DNA of 64,000 nucleotides from Gluconacetobacter azotocaptans (GCF_014174355.1 NZ_JABEQF010000007.1:1-64000), one strand, 5' to 3'; counted from the stretch's first letter, positions 48,650-57,634 are shown. Numbers and translations: made by a program. Notes: generated by a model from the letters alone, not told the origin.

Positions 48650-51405
48650 ACCGCTAACGCTTCGTTCAATTCGTCGATGACGCTATTCATGCCCGCACCG
48701 AAAAGCTGATACATTTTTCCAAGGCCGCCCTTGGCGTCGAAGGGCGACATGTCGAGGTCGTCGTGCTCGACATGGAACGATGTGGCGATGTGGTCGCGGA
48801 CCATGCGCAGCCAGTCCATCTGCTCCTCGGTGAATTTCTCGCCCGCACCGCTGTGGCGCTTCAAAATCCAGTTCTGGAAGTTGCGTCGTACCTTGTCGGC
48901 ATAGGGCGCGAGCTTGGCGTCGATCCCACAGACACGGCGGATCAGCGCCACCAGCGCGGTCAGTTCGTTCACCGGATCGCTGCCTTTGTATTCGTCGAGC
49001 AGCGCATAGGCCCGCCAGACCCGGAGCGGAGCAAGTTTGGGCCGGTCGGTTTTGAGCGCATCGAGGACAGCCTTAACCATCGCGTAGGTGACGTGCGAGC
49101 GGCGTGCCGGCTGGCTGTAGAAGATGGTCAGCGCCTCAATCGCGTCGCGATGCTCCGCAAGATAATCGGCAAATTCCTTGGCCATCGCCTCGGCGTTTTC
49201 CTTGGCGTCGCCGTCCCAGCCCTGGCCGATCACGGTATCGAGATTGTCGTGGTCGATGGTCTGTTCCTTCTCGCGGCGGATGCCGTCGATCAGGTTGATG
49301 AGCGGCCCGGTGAACACGTTTGCCGCCTGTCCAACGAGCTTGTCCCGGGCCTGTTCGCGCTGCGCGTCGGTCGGCTCACCACCCGCCGCTTTGACCGCCT
49401 CTTCCTCAATGCGGTCGGGGTCGATGGCGTCGAACAGGCGGCGCACGATTTCATGGAGGGGGACGCCGCCCGCCGTTTCCGCGATACGGGCCTGTTCCTT
49501 GTCGTCGAGCTGCTTGTCGAGCCGCGCCAGACGACCCGCCAGTGAGCTTACGGTGTCCTCGTCGCGAACGCCCATCATCACGCCGGTGGCGAGGTCTTTC
49601 AGGGGCACATGGGGCTTGGTGATGATCGGCTCGCTGGCCGTCTTGCAGGATTTGGTGACGCCGATGGCATCGACGATGACGTAGTGCGTCTTGGCGGTCT
49701 TGGCCGACGGCGTAACCTTCTTGAGGCTGTCGGCGTCAAGGGTGCGGGTGCCGCGTCCCTTCATCTGCTCGAAGTAGTTGCGACTCTTCACGTCGCGCAT
49801 GAAGAGGAGGCATTCGAGTGGCTTCACGTCCGTTCCCGTGGCGATCATGTCCACGGTCACGGCGATGCGCGGGTTGTAGTTATTGCGGAACTGCGCGAGG
49901 ACGGATTTCGGGTCTTCCGTGGCCTGGTAGGTGATCTTCTTGCAGAAGTCGTTGCCCTGCCCGAACTCCTGGCGGACGATGTTGATGATGTCGTCGGCGT
50001 GGCTGTCGGTCTTGGCGAAGATCAGGGTTTTGGGAACCTCTTCGCGGCCGGGGAAGATCACGGGCAGGCTGTCGCAGAAAGCGCGAACGACCGTGCGGAT
50101 TTGGTCGGGGTTCACCACGTCGCGGTCAAGCCGGGTGGCGCTGTATTGCTCGTCTTCGTCCTGACGCTCCCAGCGCTTCTGGCGCGTCAGGCGTTCGCGC
50201 TTTTCGACCTGCTGCTGCGCCTTGATCTGCGCGCCCTGGCGCGTGATCTGCGTATCGATGACATAGACCTCGTTGCCGACATTGACGCCATCGGCCACGG
50301 CGCGTTCGTGGCCGTATTCGCTGACAACGTTCTTGTGGAAGAAACCGTAGGTGCGGTTGTCCGGTGTGGCCGTGAGGCCGATCAGCGTGGCGTCGAAATA
50401 CTCCAGCACCTGCCGCCATAAATTGTAAATGGAGCGGTGGCACTCATCGATGACGATGAAGTCGAAGAACTCCGGCGGAATCTTCGGGTTATAGACGACC
50501 GGCAACGGTGCTTTGCCGCGCACGAGGCGTTCGGCAGGGTTGCCTTCCTCGACGCTTTCATCCAGCGGCTCGTCCTTGAGGATGGAATACATCCGCTGGA
50601 TGGTGCTGATGCACACTTGGCTGCTGCCCGCGATGAACGGCGAGCGCAGGCGCTGCACGTTGTATAGCTCGGTGAACTTCCTGTTGTCGTCGTTCGGAAG
50701 GTAGGACATGAACTCCTGCTCGGCCTGTTCGCCGAGGTTTTTCGTGTCGACCAAAAACAGAATGCGCTTGGCGTCCGCGAACTTGAGCAGGCGATAAACG
50801 GACGTGATGGCGGTGAAGGTCTTGCCCGATCCGGTCGCCATTTGCACAAGCGCACGTGGGCGGTCTTCCCGGAACGATTTCTCCAGATTCCGAATCGCCG
50901 TGATCTGGCAATCGCGCAAGCCTGCGGGATCAAGCGGCGGAATGTCGTGCAGCCGTGCCCGCAGGGATTTGGGCTTGGACAGCCATTCGGCCATTGTCTC
51001 GGGCCGGTGGAAGGTGAACACTTCGCGCGAGCGGGGCTTGGGATCGCGCCCGTCCGTGAACCGCGTGATGACGCCCGTACTTTCGTACACGTAAGGCAGC
51101 GGTTCCTTGTTGTTGACCCACTTGAGCTTGGCGGAGGCGTAACCGGACGATTGATCCTCGACTGTCGTGATCTTGTGGCCCCAATCCTTGGGCTTGGCCT
51201 CAATCACGCCGACGGCACGGCGATCCACAAAGAGCACGTAATCGGCGGGGCCGGTGTCGGTCTGGTATTCCCGGACGGCGATGCCCTGACCGACGGACCA
51301 GTCGAGGTCCTTCATGTTCTGAACATGCCAGCCCGCATCGGCCAGGTGCTTGTCGATCTGGTCGCGCGCGAGCTGTTCCGGGTTCTGGTTGGCGGCTGGC
51401 GTCAT
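48646..51405 (-). CDS. hsdR: Type I restriction endonuclease subunit R
   Basis: 919 residues. N-terminal nuclease domain with GPADYVLFVDRRAVGVIEAKPKDWG (D...ExK), then an SF2 translocase: Walker A ALVQMATGSGKTFTAI, DEAH-box variant FIVIDECHRSIYN, LIGLTATPDN, VDMIATGTDVKPLECLLF and QMKGRGTRTLD. The C-terminal helical region resembles the EcoEI-type R subunit. It cleaves unmodified DNA after translocation. Start ATG 51405 overlaps the stop of a 38-codon reading frame. Full-length. Confidence 0.95.
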   Translation of the reverse strand: MTPAANQNPEQLARDQIDKHLADAGWHVQNMKDLDWSVGQGIAVREYQTDTGPADYVLFVDRRAVGVIEAKPKDWGHKITTVEDQSSGYASAKLKWVNNKEPLPYVYESTGVITRFTDGRDPKPRSREVFTFHRPETMAEWLSKPKSLRARLHDIPPLDPAGLRDCQITAIRNLEKSFREDRPRALVQMATGSGKTFTAITSVYRLLKFADAKRILFLVDTKNLGEQAEQEFMSYLPNDDNRKFTELYNVQRLRSPFIAGSSQVCISTIQRMYSILKDEPLDESVEEGNPAERLVRGKAPLPVVYNPKIPPEFFDFIVIDECHRSIYNLWRQVLEYFDATLIGLTATPDNRTYGFFHKNVVSEYGHERAVADGVNVGNEVYVIDTQITRQGAQIKAQQQVEKRERLTRQKRWERQDEDEQYSATRLDRDVVNPDQIRTVVRAFCDSLPVIFPGREEVPKTLIFAKTDSHADDIINIVRQEFGQGNDFCKKITYQATEDPKSVLAQFRNNYNPRIAVTVDMIATGTDVKPLECLLFMRDVKSRNYFEQMKGRGTRTLDADSLKKVTPSAKTAKTHYVIVDAIGVTKSCKTASEPIITKPHVPLKDLATGVMMGVRDEDTVSSLAGRLARLDKQLDDKEQARIAETAGGVPLHEIVRRLFDAIDPDRIEEEAVKAAGGEPTDAQREQARDKLVGQAANVFTGPLINLIDGIRREKEQTIDHDNLDTVIGQGWDGDAKENAEAMAKEFADYLAEHRDAIEALTIFYSQPARRSHVTYAMVKAVLDALKTDRPKLAPLRVWRAYALLDEYKGSDPVNELTALVALIRRVCGIDAKLAPYADKVRRNFQNWILKRHSGAGEKFTEEQMDWLRMVRDHIATSFHVEHDDLDMSPFDAKGGLGKMYQLFGAGMNSVIDELNEALAV

Positions 51406-51518
51406 CGTCCCCGCAACCCGTCAAGAAGCAGGCGCACGGTGTAGCCGTCCGTAAGCGGCCGGCCGGGGTCCTTCAAAAGCTGGCCTATCTTAACGCGCGT
51501 GAACGCTTCACTGGCCAC
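51402..51518 (-). CDS. 38-codon reading frame coupled between Phd-like antitoxin and hsdR
   Basis: From GTG 51518 (overlapping the antitoxin end by 11 bases) the frame encodes VASEAFTRVKIGQLLKDPG, then RPLTDGYTVRLLLDGLRGR, and its TGA overlaps hsdR's ATG. It fills the place where a toxin gene would be expected. IGQLLKDPGRPLTDG recalls the beginning of some restriction R subunits (LLKxAGWxLTDG), so it could be a decayed start of another R gene. A functional peptide is also possible. Coding status uncertain. Confidence 0.4.
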   Translation of the reverse strand: MASEAFTRVKIGQLLKDPGRPLTDGYTVRLLLDGLRGR

Positions 51519-51714
51519 CTTTCGACGCCCCCTTGGCCCTCGTTTCCCCCTTGTCCGTGCGCCCAGAGTGCATGGAAAGCCGTTCATATTCTTCTGCCGA
51601 GACGACCACCACAACGCCGCGCCCGTGCTTCTCGATCAGCACCGGCTCCGCGCGCGCGGTGTCGATCAGCAGCCCAAAGCCGTTCTTAGCATCGCGTGCC
51701 GACATGGTTTTCAT
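51508..51714 (-). CDS. Phd/YefM-family antitoxin
   Basis: 68 residues from ATG 51714: KTMSARDAKNGFGLLIDTAR, then PVLIEKHGRGVVVVVSAEEYERL. This is the prevent-host-death fold that binds DNA by its N-terminus and neutralises a toxin by its C-terminal tail; here the tail after YERL is basic and Gly-rich. No Doc, RelE or YoeB toxin follows; instead the operon runs into hsdR. It may act as the autoregulator of the restriction operon. Upstream alternative start at 51744. Confidence 0.8.
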   Translation of the reverse strand: MKTMSARDAKNGFGLLIDTARAEPVLIEKHGRGVVVVVSAEEYERLSMHSGRTDKGETRAKGASKGGQ

Positions 51715-51990
51715 GGTCCGTCCCGCCGCAAACCGATAACGCATTTAGGCTAAAGTAGCTCTTATTGGCAATGCTGACTTTGGCGACGTGGACATAGACC
51801 GCAAAAGGATGTCGCTGCGCTACGCGGGGTTTCGTGCCGCCCTTTCGCTACCGCAGATCTGCATGGTGATGACTCGGCGAGTCGCAGCATCATATCGGAA
51901 AACCGGTCTTGAAAGCGGAGTTTTAAGGATGATCCGATGTAGGCGGTCCCTTCATTGATCTTGGAGGATGGTTTTTAGATTGTACGAAAC

Positions 51991-52007
51991 GCTAAGCGTG
52001 ACTTAGC
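51991..52007. promoter_or_regulatory. Inverted repeat upstream of abiEi (candidate operator)
   Basis: GCTAAG-CGTGA-CTTAGC, a 6-bp inverted repeat 48 bases before the AbiEi start in an AT-rich promoter-like region. AbiEi antitoxins are known to repress their own operon through inverted repeats, so this is a candidate site. The region 51745-52054 is the shared divergent promoter of the phd/hsd and abiE operons. Confidence 0.4.
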
Positions 52008-52054
52008 TAATATCGAAAAATATGAACTCGACATCGGTTTAAAAATATGCCAGA

Positions 52055-52852
52055 ATGTCAAGCATGAGTATACGTTCTGGCGGCAAACTAAACCGACTCC
52101 AGCAGGAACTCCCCGAGGGTCTCCTGGCCGACGCCGCCTGGATGGAGGCTCACGGCTACTCGTCGGCGCTGCGCAGCCAGTATGTTCGCGCGGGCTGGCT
52201 CGATAGCCCCACCCGGCGGGTCTATCGCCGCTCGCGCACACCACTCACCTGGCAGCAGGTGGTCGTCTCGCTCCAGACGGTGCTGGACCTTCCGCTCACC
52301 GTTGGCGGGCGTACCGCGCTCGAACAGCAGGGTTACGCCCATTACCTTTCGACAGCCATGCGCGAGATTCATCTTTACGGGCCGAAGCGTCCGCCGACCT
52401 GGCTGGCAAGCCTGCCGCTCAACGTGACCTTTCATTGGCACAACAACCTGCGGCTGTTTCCCGGCGACACCGGCGCACCGCCCGAGCCAAGCCCCGTCAT
52501 GGTCGGCGCCGGCGGCCTGATCCTGCCACTCCGCTATTCCAGCAAGGAGCGCGCCGTTCTCGAATTACTCGACGAACTGCCCGAGCATGAGAGCTTCCAT
52601 CAAGCCGATGCCTTGATGGAAGGGATGAGTGATCTGAGCCCGCGCCGCCTGCAAACGCTGCTGGAGGCTTGCGCCAGCGTGAAGGTGAAGCGGCTCTTTC
52701 TGTTCTTCGCCGACCGCCACCGCCATGCGTGGCGATCCCGGCTCGACATGTCCCGCGTCGATCTGGGTTCGGGCAAGCGCGTCCTCGCCAAAGGCGGCAA
52801 GCTCGATACGCACTACAACATCACCGTGCCGTCCGACCTTGGAGGCCCATGA
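52055..52852 (+). CDS. AbiEi-family type IV antitoxin
   Basis: 265 residues (or 262 from ATG 52064). Winged helix-turn-helix N-terminus (EAHGYSSALRSQYVRAGWLDS), then PTRRVYRRSRTPLTWQQVV, VGGRTALEQQGYAHYL, and a C-terminal domain with LSPRRLQTLLEACASVKVKRLFLFFAD. The pattern is the AbiEi_3/N antitoxin. It counters the AbiEii nucleotidyltransferase encoded immediately downstream (ATGA overlap), giving abortive infection against phage and element stability. Confidence 0.9.
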   Translation: MSSMSIRSGGKLNRLQQELPEGLLADAAWMEAHGYSSALRSQYVRAGWLDSPTRRVYRRSRTPLTWQQVVVSLQTVLDLPLTVGGRTALEQQGYAHYLSTAMREIHLYGPKRPPTWLASLPLNVTFHWHNNLRLFPGDTGAPPEPSPVMVGAGGLILPLRYSSKERAVLELLDELPEHESFHQADALMEGMSDLSPRRLQTLLEACASVKVKRLFLFFADRHRHAWRSRLDMSRVDLGSGKRVLAKGGKLDTHYNITVPSDLGGP

Positions 52853-53775
52853 AGTTCATGGCCTTCCTGGAGACATATCGGCAGCAGGTCGCCCTGCTCA
52901 TTCGCGTCCTTCCTTTCGTCGCGGAGGAGCGGGCTTTCGCGCTCAAGGGCGGCACCGCGATCAACCTGTTCGTGCGCGACATGCCACGCCTCTCCGTGGA
53001 CATCGACCTGACCTATCTGCCGGTTGAAGATCGAGCCACATCGCTCGTGGCAATCGACGCCGCCATGCTGCGGATCAAGGAACGGATCGAACGAGTCCTC
53101 CCCGCCGCGAGAGTCAATGCTTCGCGTTCCGCCGATGAGAAGATCGTCACCAAGCTGATCGTTCGGGCGAGCGGCGTGCAGATCAAGATCGAGGTGACGC
53201 CGGTGCTCCGCGGTGCGGTCTATGATCCCGTCGTAATGAGCGTGGTTCCCGTTGTCGAAGACGCCTTCGGCTTCGCCGAAATGCAGATCGTGTCATTCGC
53301 CGACCTCTATGCGGGCAAGATCGTGGCGGCCTTCGACCGACAGCATCCGCGCGACCTCTTCGACGTGCGCGGCCTGTTGGCGAACGAGGGCATCAATGAC
53401 GAGCTGCGCCGCGCCTTTCTGGTGTACGTCATCAGCCACAACCGTCCGATGGCCGAAGTTCTCGCCCCGACCCGCAAGCCGCTGAGCGAGGAGTTCGCGC
53501 GGGGTTTCACCGGCATGACGCAGGAGCCTGTCGCGCTTTCGGACCTTGAGACCGCGCGGGAAGCGATCATCGCCGCGATGGTCGCCGCCATGCCCGAGGA
53601 TCATCGGCGCTTCCTCGTCGGTTTCAAGCGAAGCGAGCCGGATTGGGAGCTTCTCGGGATACCCGAAGCGCGGCATCTACCCGCCGTCATGTGGAAGCAG
53701 CGTAACCTCGCCAAACTGACCGCTGCAAAGCGACGCGAGTTGATCAATGCGTTGGAGCGTGTGCTCTTTCCCTGA
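52849..53775 (+). CDS. AbiEii/AbiGii-family nucleotidyltransferase toxin
   Basis: 308 residues. The nucleotidyltransferase signature is ALKGGTAINLFVRDMPRLSVDIDLTYL (GGTAIN ... DIDL), followed by IKIEVTPVLRG with the third acidic residue and FADLYAGKIVAAFDRQHPRDLFDV. These are DUF1814 (PF08843) motifs I-IV. Such toxins modify tRNA or other targets by nucleotide transfer. Start ATG 52849 overlaps the antitoxin TGA. All key residues are present, so the system should be functional. Confidence 0.92.
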   Translation: MKFMAFLETYRQQVALLIRVLPFVAEERAFALKGGTAINLFVRDMPRLSVDIDLTYLPVEDRATSLVAIDAAMLRIKERIERVLPAARVNASRSADEKIVTKLIVRASGVQIKIEVTPVLRGAVYDPVVMSVVPVVEDAFGFAEMQIVSFADLYAGKIVAAFDRQHPRDLFDVRGLLANEGINDELRRAFLVYVISHNRPMAEVLAPTRKPLSEEFARGFTGMTQEPVALSDLETAREAIIAAMVAAMPEDHRRFLVGFKRSEPDWELLGIPEARHLPAVMWKQRNLAKLTAAKRRELINALERVLFP

Positions 53776-53820
53776 CCGTAACGCCCACCGAAGAGGCGTG
53801 TCCGTTGGCGACGCCGATGC

Positions 53821-54039
53821 TCACTTCTCCTTGAAAGCAAGTCTTCCCTTTCCGGCCCAGATTTCCCGCGCGCGTTCGCCGTCCTCGCTCTGGAGCTTAT
53901 CGGCCATCCAGAGGAGCGCGCCGTAGATCATGGCGCGGTTGTCGCCGGTCAGCTCCACGATCCCGGCCTTGACGACGAGACCGCCGAGCTCGATCAGACG
54001 GTGCGTGCGGTGGCGACGCTTGATCTGCCAGTCGCGCAT
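53821..54039 (-). CDS. TraD-like small conjugal transfer protein
   Basis: 72 residues: RRHRTHRLIELGGLVVKAGI, then ELTGDNRAMIYGALLWMADKL. This matches the small alphaproteobacterial TraD (PF06412) found beside TraC and TraA of Agrobacterium-type plasmids, not the large coupling ATPase of the same name. It is one base past the TraC-like stop. No relaxase gene is near, so it is probably a remnant. Confidence 0.75.
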   Translation of the reverse strand: MRDWQIKRRHRTHRLIELGGLVVKAGIVELTGDNRAMIYGALLWMADKLQSEDGERAREIWAGKGRLAFKEK

Positions 54040-54040
54040 G

Positions 54041-54367
54041 TCATGCCTCGCCTGCGCTGCCTGGTGTCGGTTGCACGCCGCCCGGTTGCGTTTGAGCGCT
54101 GCCAGCGTCGCGGTCAGGCGCTTGCGCCGTTCCGCGCGACCGGCGCTGAAAGAACGCGGCGCCTCGCTTCGCCCATGCCTCCCTCTTTCCGGCCTCTTTC
54201 GTTTCGGCCAGCACGATCAGCGCGCCCGCCAGTTCGTCCGCGCTGAGAGCATCGGCGCCAGTCGCGATGACCAACTCGCCAAGCTGTTCCACCTTTCGGG
54301 CTTTCAAGTCTCGCGCCTTGTCCTCCAGCGCCTTCAGGTCCGCGTCGAAGTCCCGTGGTTTGCGCAT
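54041..54367 (-). CDS. TraC-like conjugal transfer protein
   Basis: 108 residues from ATG 54367, preceded by GGAGGA at a good spacing. KPRDFDADLKALEDKARDLK, VEQLGELVIATGADALSADELAGALIVLAE and AGKREAWAKRGAAFFQRR fit the small TraC family that accompanies TraD and TraA. The tail is Gln/Gly/Pro-rich. The start overlaps the tail of the truncated integrase frame by 34 bases, a sign of deletion between the two. Confidence 0.7.
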   Translation of the reverse strand: MRKPRDFDADLKALEDKARDLKARKVEQLGELVIATGADALSADELAGALIVLAETKEAGKREAWAKRGAAFFQRRSRGTAQAPDRDAGSAQTQPGGVQPTPGSAGEA

Positions 54368-55032
54368 CCTATCCTCCATAAGCTGTCGATGGAGTAATGA
54401 TAGTTGAGCACCCGACGAAATGCTGTAAGGTCGCCGGGACAGCGTGGCACGACCCGATCCCTCCTGAGAATTTTTCGAGGGAGGGCACGCTTCTCCTTAA
54501 CCTCGTCGCACAGGCGTTTGAGACGTTGCGGCGTTACCTCCCTCAACTTGAGCTTCGACAACGCGCCCGCGATAGCGCGATCATAGACCGATCGGCGCAT
54601 CGCCAGGGTGCTGTCGGCAAGTTTCTCGGCCCCAGACTTGGGATCGGCTTTGTGCTTGAAATAAACTTCCGCCCATCCGCCAAACGTCAACGCCTCGGCT
54701 GAGGCAGTGCGCTTTTCCACCTTGGCTTTCGACGGCGACTCACCCCGCTCGACCTGACGCCGGGCGCGCGCAAGCAACGACCTTGCCTCCGCAAGCGACA
54801 CCTCCATGCCGTATTCCAGCACGTCGGGCGCCCGTGTCAGCTTGCGCGCCGCCTCGGCGCTATATCGGCCAATGGTCAATACCTCTTGCCGCCCGTTCAC
54901 CCGGTACTGATACCGGAACGAGATGACGCCGGTCGGCGTGACGGCGGCGTGCATCCCGTCGCGGTCCGTCACCTTGTAGAGCTTGGCCCTCGGCTTCAGA
55001 TTTTTCACTTCTTTATCAGTAAGATCGCCCAT
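54334..55032 (-). pseudogene. Truncated tyrosine recombinase (island integrase)
   Basis: From ATG 55032: arm-binding DUF4102-type domain (MGDLTDKEVKNLKPRAKLYKV, FRYQYRVNGRQEVLTIGRYS, LAEARSLLARARRQVERGESP) and start of the core-binding domain (FGGWAEVYFKHKADPKSGAE, LKLREVTPQRLKRLCDEVKEK). After about residue 190 similarity ends and the frame runs into 30-40 unrelated residues. The catalytic domain with the R-H-R-Y residues is missing; intact relatives have about 400 residues. It cannot recombine alone. The position beside guaA shows the integration end. Confidence 0.8.
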
Positions 55033-55252
55033 AAATCCGCATCCGGTCGGAGGGCGAACGGATACCAACAAGAGGGGATGTTGCTAGCGAAAGCCCGTTT
55101 CTCGACCATCCTGCGCCATACCAACATCGCTACCAACAAAGTGGCCAGGTCGGGGTGACATGCAGCGATACGGGGTAGGAAAAATAATCCTTACTAATCA
55201 AATGGATCGTGCGATTTCCGGCACGGAGCGGGATGGTCTGAAACGACCCTAG

Positions 55253-55268
55253 ATCACTCCCACTCGAT
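55253..55268. other. Attachment site at guaA 3' end
   Basis: ATCACTCCCACTCGAT covers the last codons and stop of guaA. The island copy at 44395-44409 differs by one base. guaA 3' ends are recurrent integration targets of tyrosine recombinases; the reading frame end is restored on insertion, as here. Confidence 0.6.
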
Positions 55269-56882
55269 CGTGCCGGGCGGCTTGGAGGTAATGTCGTAGG
55301 TCACGCGGTTCACGCCCTGAACCTCGTTGACGATGCGGCTGGCCACGCGGTTCAGGAAGCCGATATCGAAGGGGAACACGTCGGCGGTCATGCCGTCCGT
55401 GCTGGTCACGGCGCGCAGCGCACAGGCGTAGTCATAGGTGCGCCCGTCCCCCATGACGCCGACCGTGCGTACCGGCAGCAGCACCGCGAAGGCCTGCCAG
55501 ATCGCATCATACAGGCCCGCGCTACGGATTTCCTCGAGGAAGATCGTGTCCACCCGGCGCAGCAGCGCCAGCTTGTCGCGGTCCACGGCGCCGGGAATGC
55601 GGATCGCAAGACCCGGCCCGGGGAACGGATGACGCCCGACGATATGTTCGGGAATGCCCATCTCGCGGCCCAGTTCGCGGACTTCGTCCTTGAACAGTTC
55701 GCGCAGCGGCTCGACCAGTTGCATCTTCATCCGATCGGGCAGGCCGCCGACATTATGATGCGACTTGATGGTCACCGACGGGCCGCCGGTGAAGCTGACG
55801 CTCTCGATCACGTCCGGGTACAGCGTGCCCTGCGCCAGGAAGTCCGCGCCGCCCAGCTTCGCAGCCTCTTCCTCGAACACCTCGACGAACAGGCGGCCGA
55901 TGGTCTTGCGCTTGATCTCGGGGTCCGTGACGCCCTCCAGGGCCGACAGGAACAGGTCCGACGCATCGCGATGGATCAGCTTGATATTGAAGCGGCCCCG
56001 GAAGGTCTTGACCACCTCCTCGGCCTCGCCGGCGCGCAGGATGCCCGGATCGACGAAGATGCAGGTCAGCTGGTCGCCGATCGCCTCGTGGATCAGCACG
56101 GCCGCGACCGAGGAATCGACCCCGCCCGACAGGCCGCAGATCACCCGGCCCGACCCGACCTGCTCGCGGATGCGGGCGATTTCCATGTCGCGGAACCCGG
56201 CCATCGTCCACGTGCCGCGGCACCCCACGACATCATGGGTAAAGTTCCGCAGCAGGGCAGCGCCGTGGGGCGTATGCACGACCTCGGGGTGGAACTGCAC
56301 GCCATACAGGCGCCGGCCTTCGTCAGCGATGATGGCGAATGGCGCACCCTCGCTGACCGCGACGGCGCGGAAGCCGGGCGGCAGCTTCGTCACGCGGTCG
56401 CCGTGGCTCATCCACACCTGCTCGCGGCCGCCGCGCGCCCAGGTGCCGCGGAACAGGGCGCAATCCTCGATGATGTCGATATGCGCACGCCCGAATTCAC
56501 GATGCTCGTGCGTTTCCACCAGGCCGCCCAACTGGTGGCACATCGCCTGCTGTCCGTAGCAGATGCCCAGCACGGGCACCGCCAGGGCGAAGACGACATC
56601 GGGGATGGCGGGCGCGTTTTCGTCCAGCACGCTGGCCGGGCCGCCGGACAGGATGATGCCCCGGGGGGCGAAGGCGCGGATCTTCTCGGGCGCCGAGGAG
56701 AACGGCCAGATCTCGCAATACACGCCGCTTTCGCGCACGCGCCGGGCGATCAACTGCGTCACCTGGCTGCCGAAATCCAGGATCAGGACCCGGTCCCCAT
56801 GCAGCGCACCGTCCAGGGCAGCCACGTCGCCCCCCTGTGCGGTCAGATCGGATCCACCAGCTTTCATATCATCGCTCATCAT
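55254..56882 (-). CDS. guaA: GMP synthase (glutamine-hydrolysing)
   Basis: 542 residues from ATG 56882. Glutamine amidotransferase domain with [17 protein letters not shown], nucleophile Cys in [11 protein letters not shown] and catalytic [14 protein letters not shown]-pyrophosphatase domain with [15 protein letters not shown]; dimer domain ending PPGTIEWE. It makes GMP from XMP. About 20 residues longer at the N-terminus than usual, so a later start is possible. The 3' end is the island's attachment site and is intact. Confidence 0.96.
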   Translation of the reverse strand: MMSDDMKAGGSDLTAQGGDVAALDGALHGDRVLILDFGSQVTQLIARRVRESGVYCEIWPFSSAPEKIRAFAPRGIILSGGPASVLDENAPAIPDVVFALAVPVLGICYGQQAMCHQLGGLVETHEHREFGRAHIDIIEDCALFRGTWARGGREQVWMSHGDRVTKLPPGFRAVAVSEGAPFAIIADEGRRLYGVQFHPEVVHTPHGAALLRNFTHDVVGCRGTWTMAGFRDMEIARIREQVGSGRVICGLSGGVDSSVAAVLIHEAIGDQLTCIFVDPGILRAGEAEEVVKTFRGRFNIKLIHRDASDLFLSALEGVTDPEIKRKTIGRLFVEVFEEEAAKLGGADFLAQGTLYPDVIESVSFTGGPSVTIKSHHNVGGLPDRMKMQLVEPLRELFKDEVRELGREMGIPEHIVGRHPFPGPGLAIRIPGAVDRDKLALLRRVDTIFLEEIRSAGLYDAIWQAFAVLLPVRTVGVMGDGRTYDYACALRAVTSTDGMTADVFPFDIGFLNRVASRIVNEVQGVNRVTYDITSKPPGTIEWE

Positions 56883-57058
56883 CGGTCTTTCGGTCGCGGC
56901 GCTACGGTCACAGGGCTTGCTGCATGAGCCGGGCGGGCAATGCAAGCGCGGGATATGCGTCGCGGACGAGCATAGCGCAAGTTCGCACCCGGCGGGACCC
57001 TATGGCCCACGGCGACGCGCGCGCCCATATTGGGGTCCGTTCCCTTTCGTCACGGAGC

Positions 57059-57523
57059 ATGAACTTGACCCTTCCGACCGCGCCGCGCCACGGCGGACGC
57101 GCATGGGCCCTCGCCCTCGGCGTTGCCCTGTCCGTCCTGATGCCGGCCCCCATATCCCCCGCCCGGGCGGCCGGCAGCGCCGCGGACGACCCGATCGGGA
57201 TCTGGACCGGCACGCTGGTCGCCGATCGCGGGATCTGCCCCGAGACGCGCGCGCCGTCCACCTTGCAGATCGGCACCAAAAGGATCGCCTTCACCCCCGC
57301 CGACGGGGCGCAGACCCTGCATGGCACGCGCGACGGCACCCCGGGGAATTTCCACGCCCAACTGGTGTTGAGCGACATGAACCACAAGCCGTTCCCCATG
57401 GTGTTCGAGGCCCGCCCCAGCGGCGCCACGATGGCCGGAACCTACGGCACCCCCCGCTGCCGCGCGCATGTGGTGATGACACGGCCCGAAAGTCATGGCC
57501 TGTCCCATTTCCTGGGGCATTAG
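57059..57523 (+). CDS. Small secreted protein of unknown function
   Basis: 154 residues from ATG 57059 (GGAG three bases away, rather close). Signal peptide WALALGVALSVLMPAPISPARA with AxA cleavage, then IGIWTGTLVADRGICPETRAPS and CRAHVVMTRPE; two cysteines. Lipocalin-like beta pattern is suggested by the WTGTL start and alternating strands. No family recognised. Lies 111 bases upstream of the ester hydrolase gene on the same strand. Confidence 0.6.
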   Translation: MNLTLPTAPRHGGRAWALALGVALSVLMPAPISPARAAGSAADDPIGIWTGTLVADRGICPETRAPSTLQIGTKRIAFTPADGAQTLHGTRDGTPGNFHAQLVLSDMNHKPFPMVFEARPSGATMAGTYGTPRCRAHVVMTRPESHGLSHFLGH

Positions 57524-57634
57524 GACGGGGTGACAGGGCGGGGGCCGGTTGCCCGATCGTCCCGGGTGCGACATGGTCCGACACCATCGTCATCAATGGC
57601 CGCCGGGCATGGCGGACCCGCAGGAGCACACGGC

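Larger units (their letters stand above)
44395..55268. mobile_element. Genomic island integrated at the 3' end of guaA
   Basis: The segment begins at a degenerate copy of the guaA 3' end and ends at guaA itself. Contents: two unknown genes (one frameshifted), hsdM-hsdS-hsdR, a small coupled reading frame, Phd-like antitoxin, AbiEi/AbiEii, TraD- and TraC-like genes and a truncated integrase adjacent to guaA. guaA is a known insertion site for integrative elements, and integrase beside the att site is the normal layout. Composition differs visibly from the chromosome. No relaxase, no type IV secretion genes and no intact integrase: probably immobile. Confidence 0.75.
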
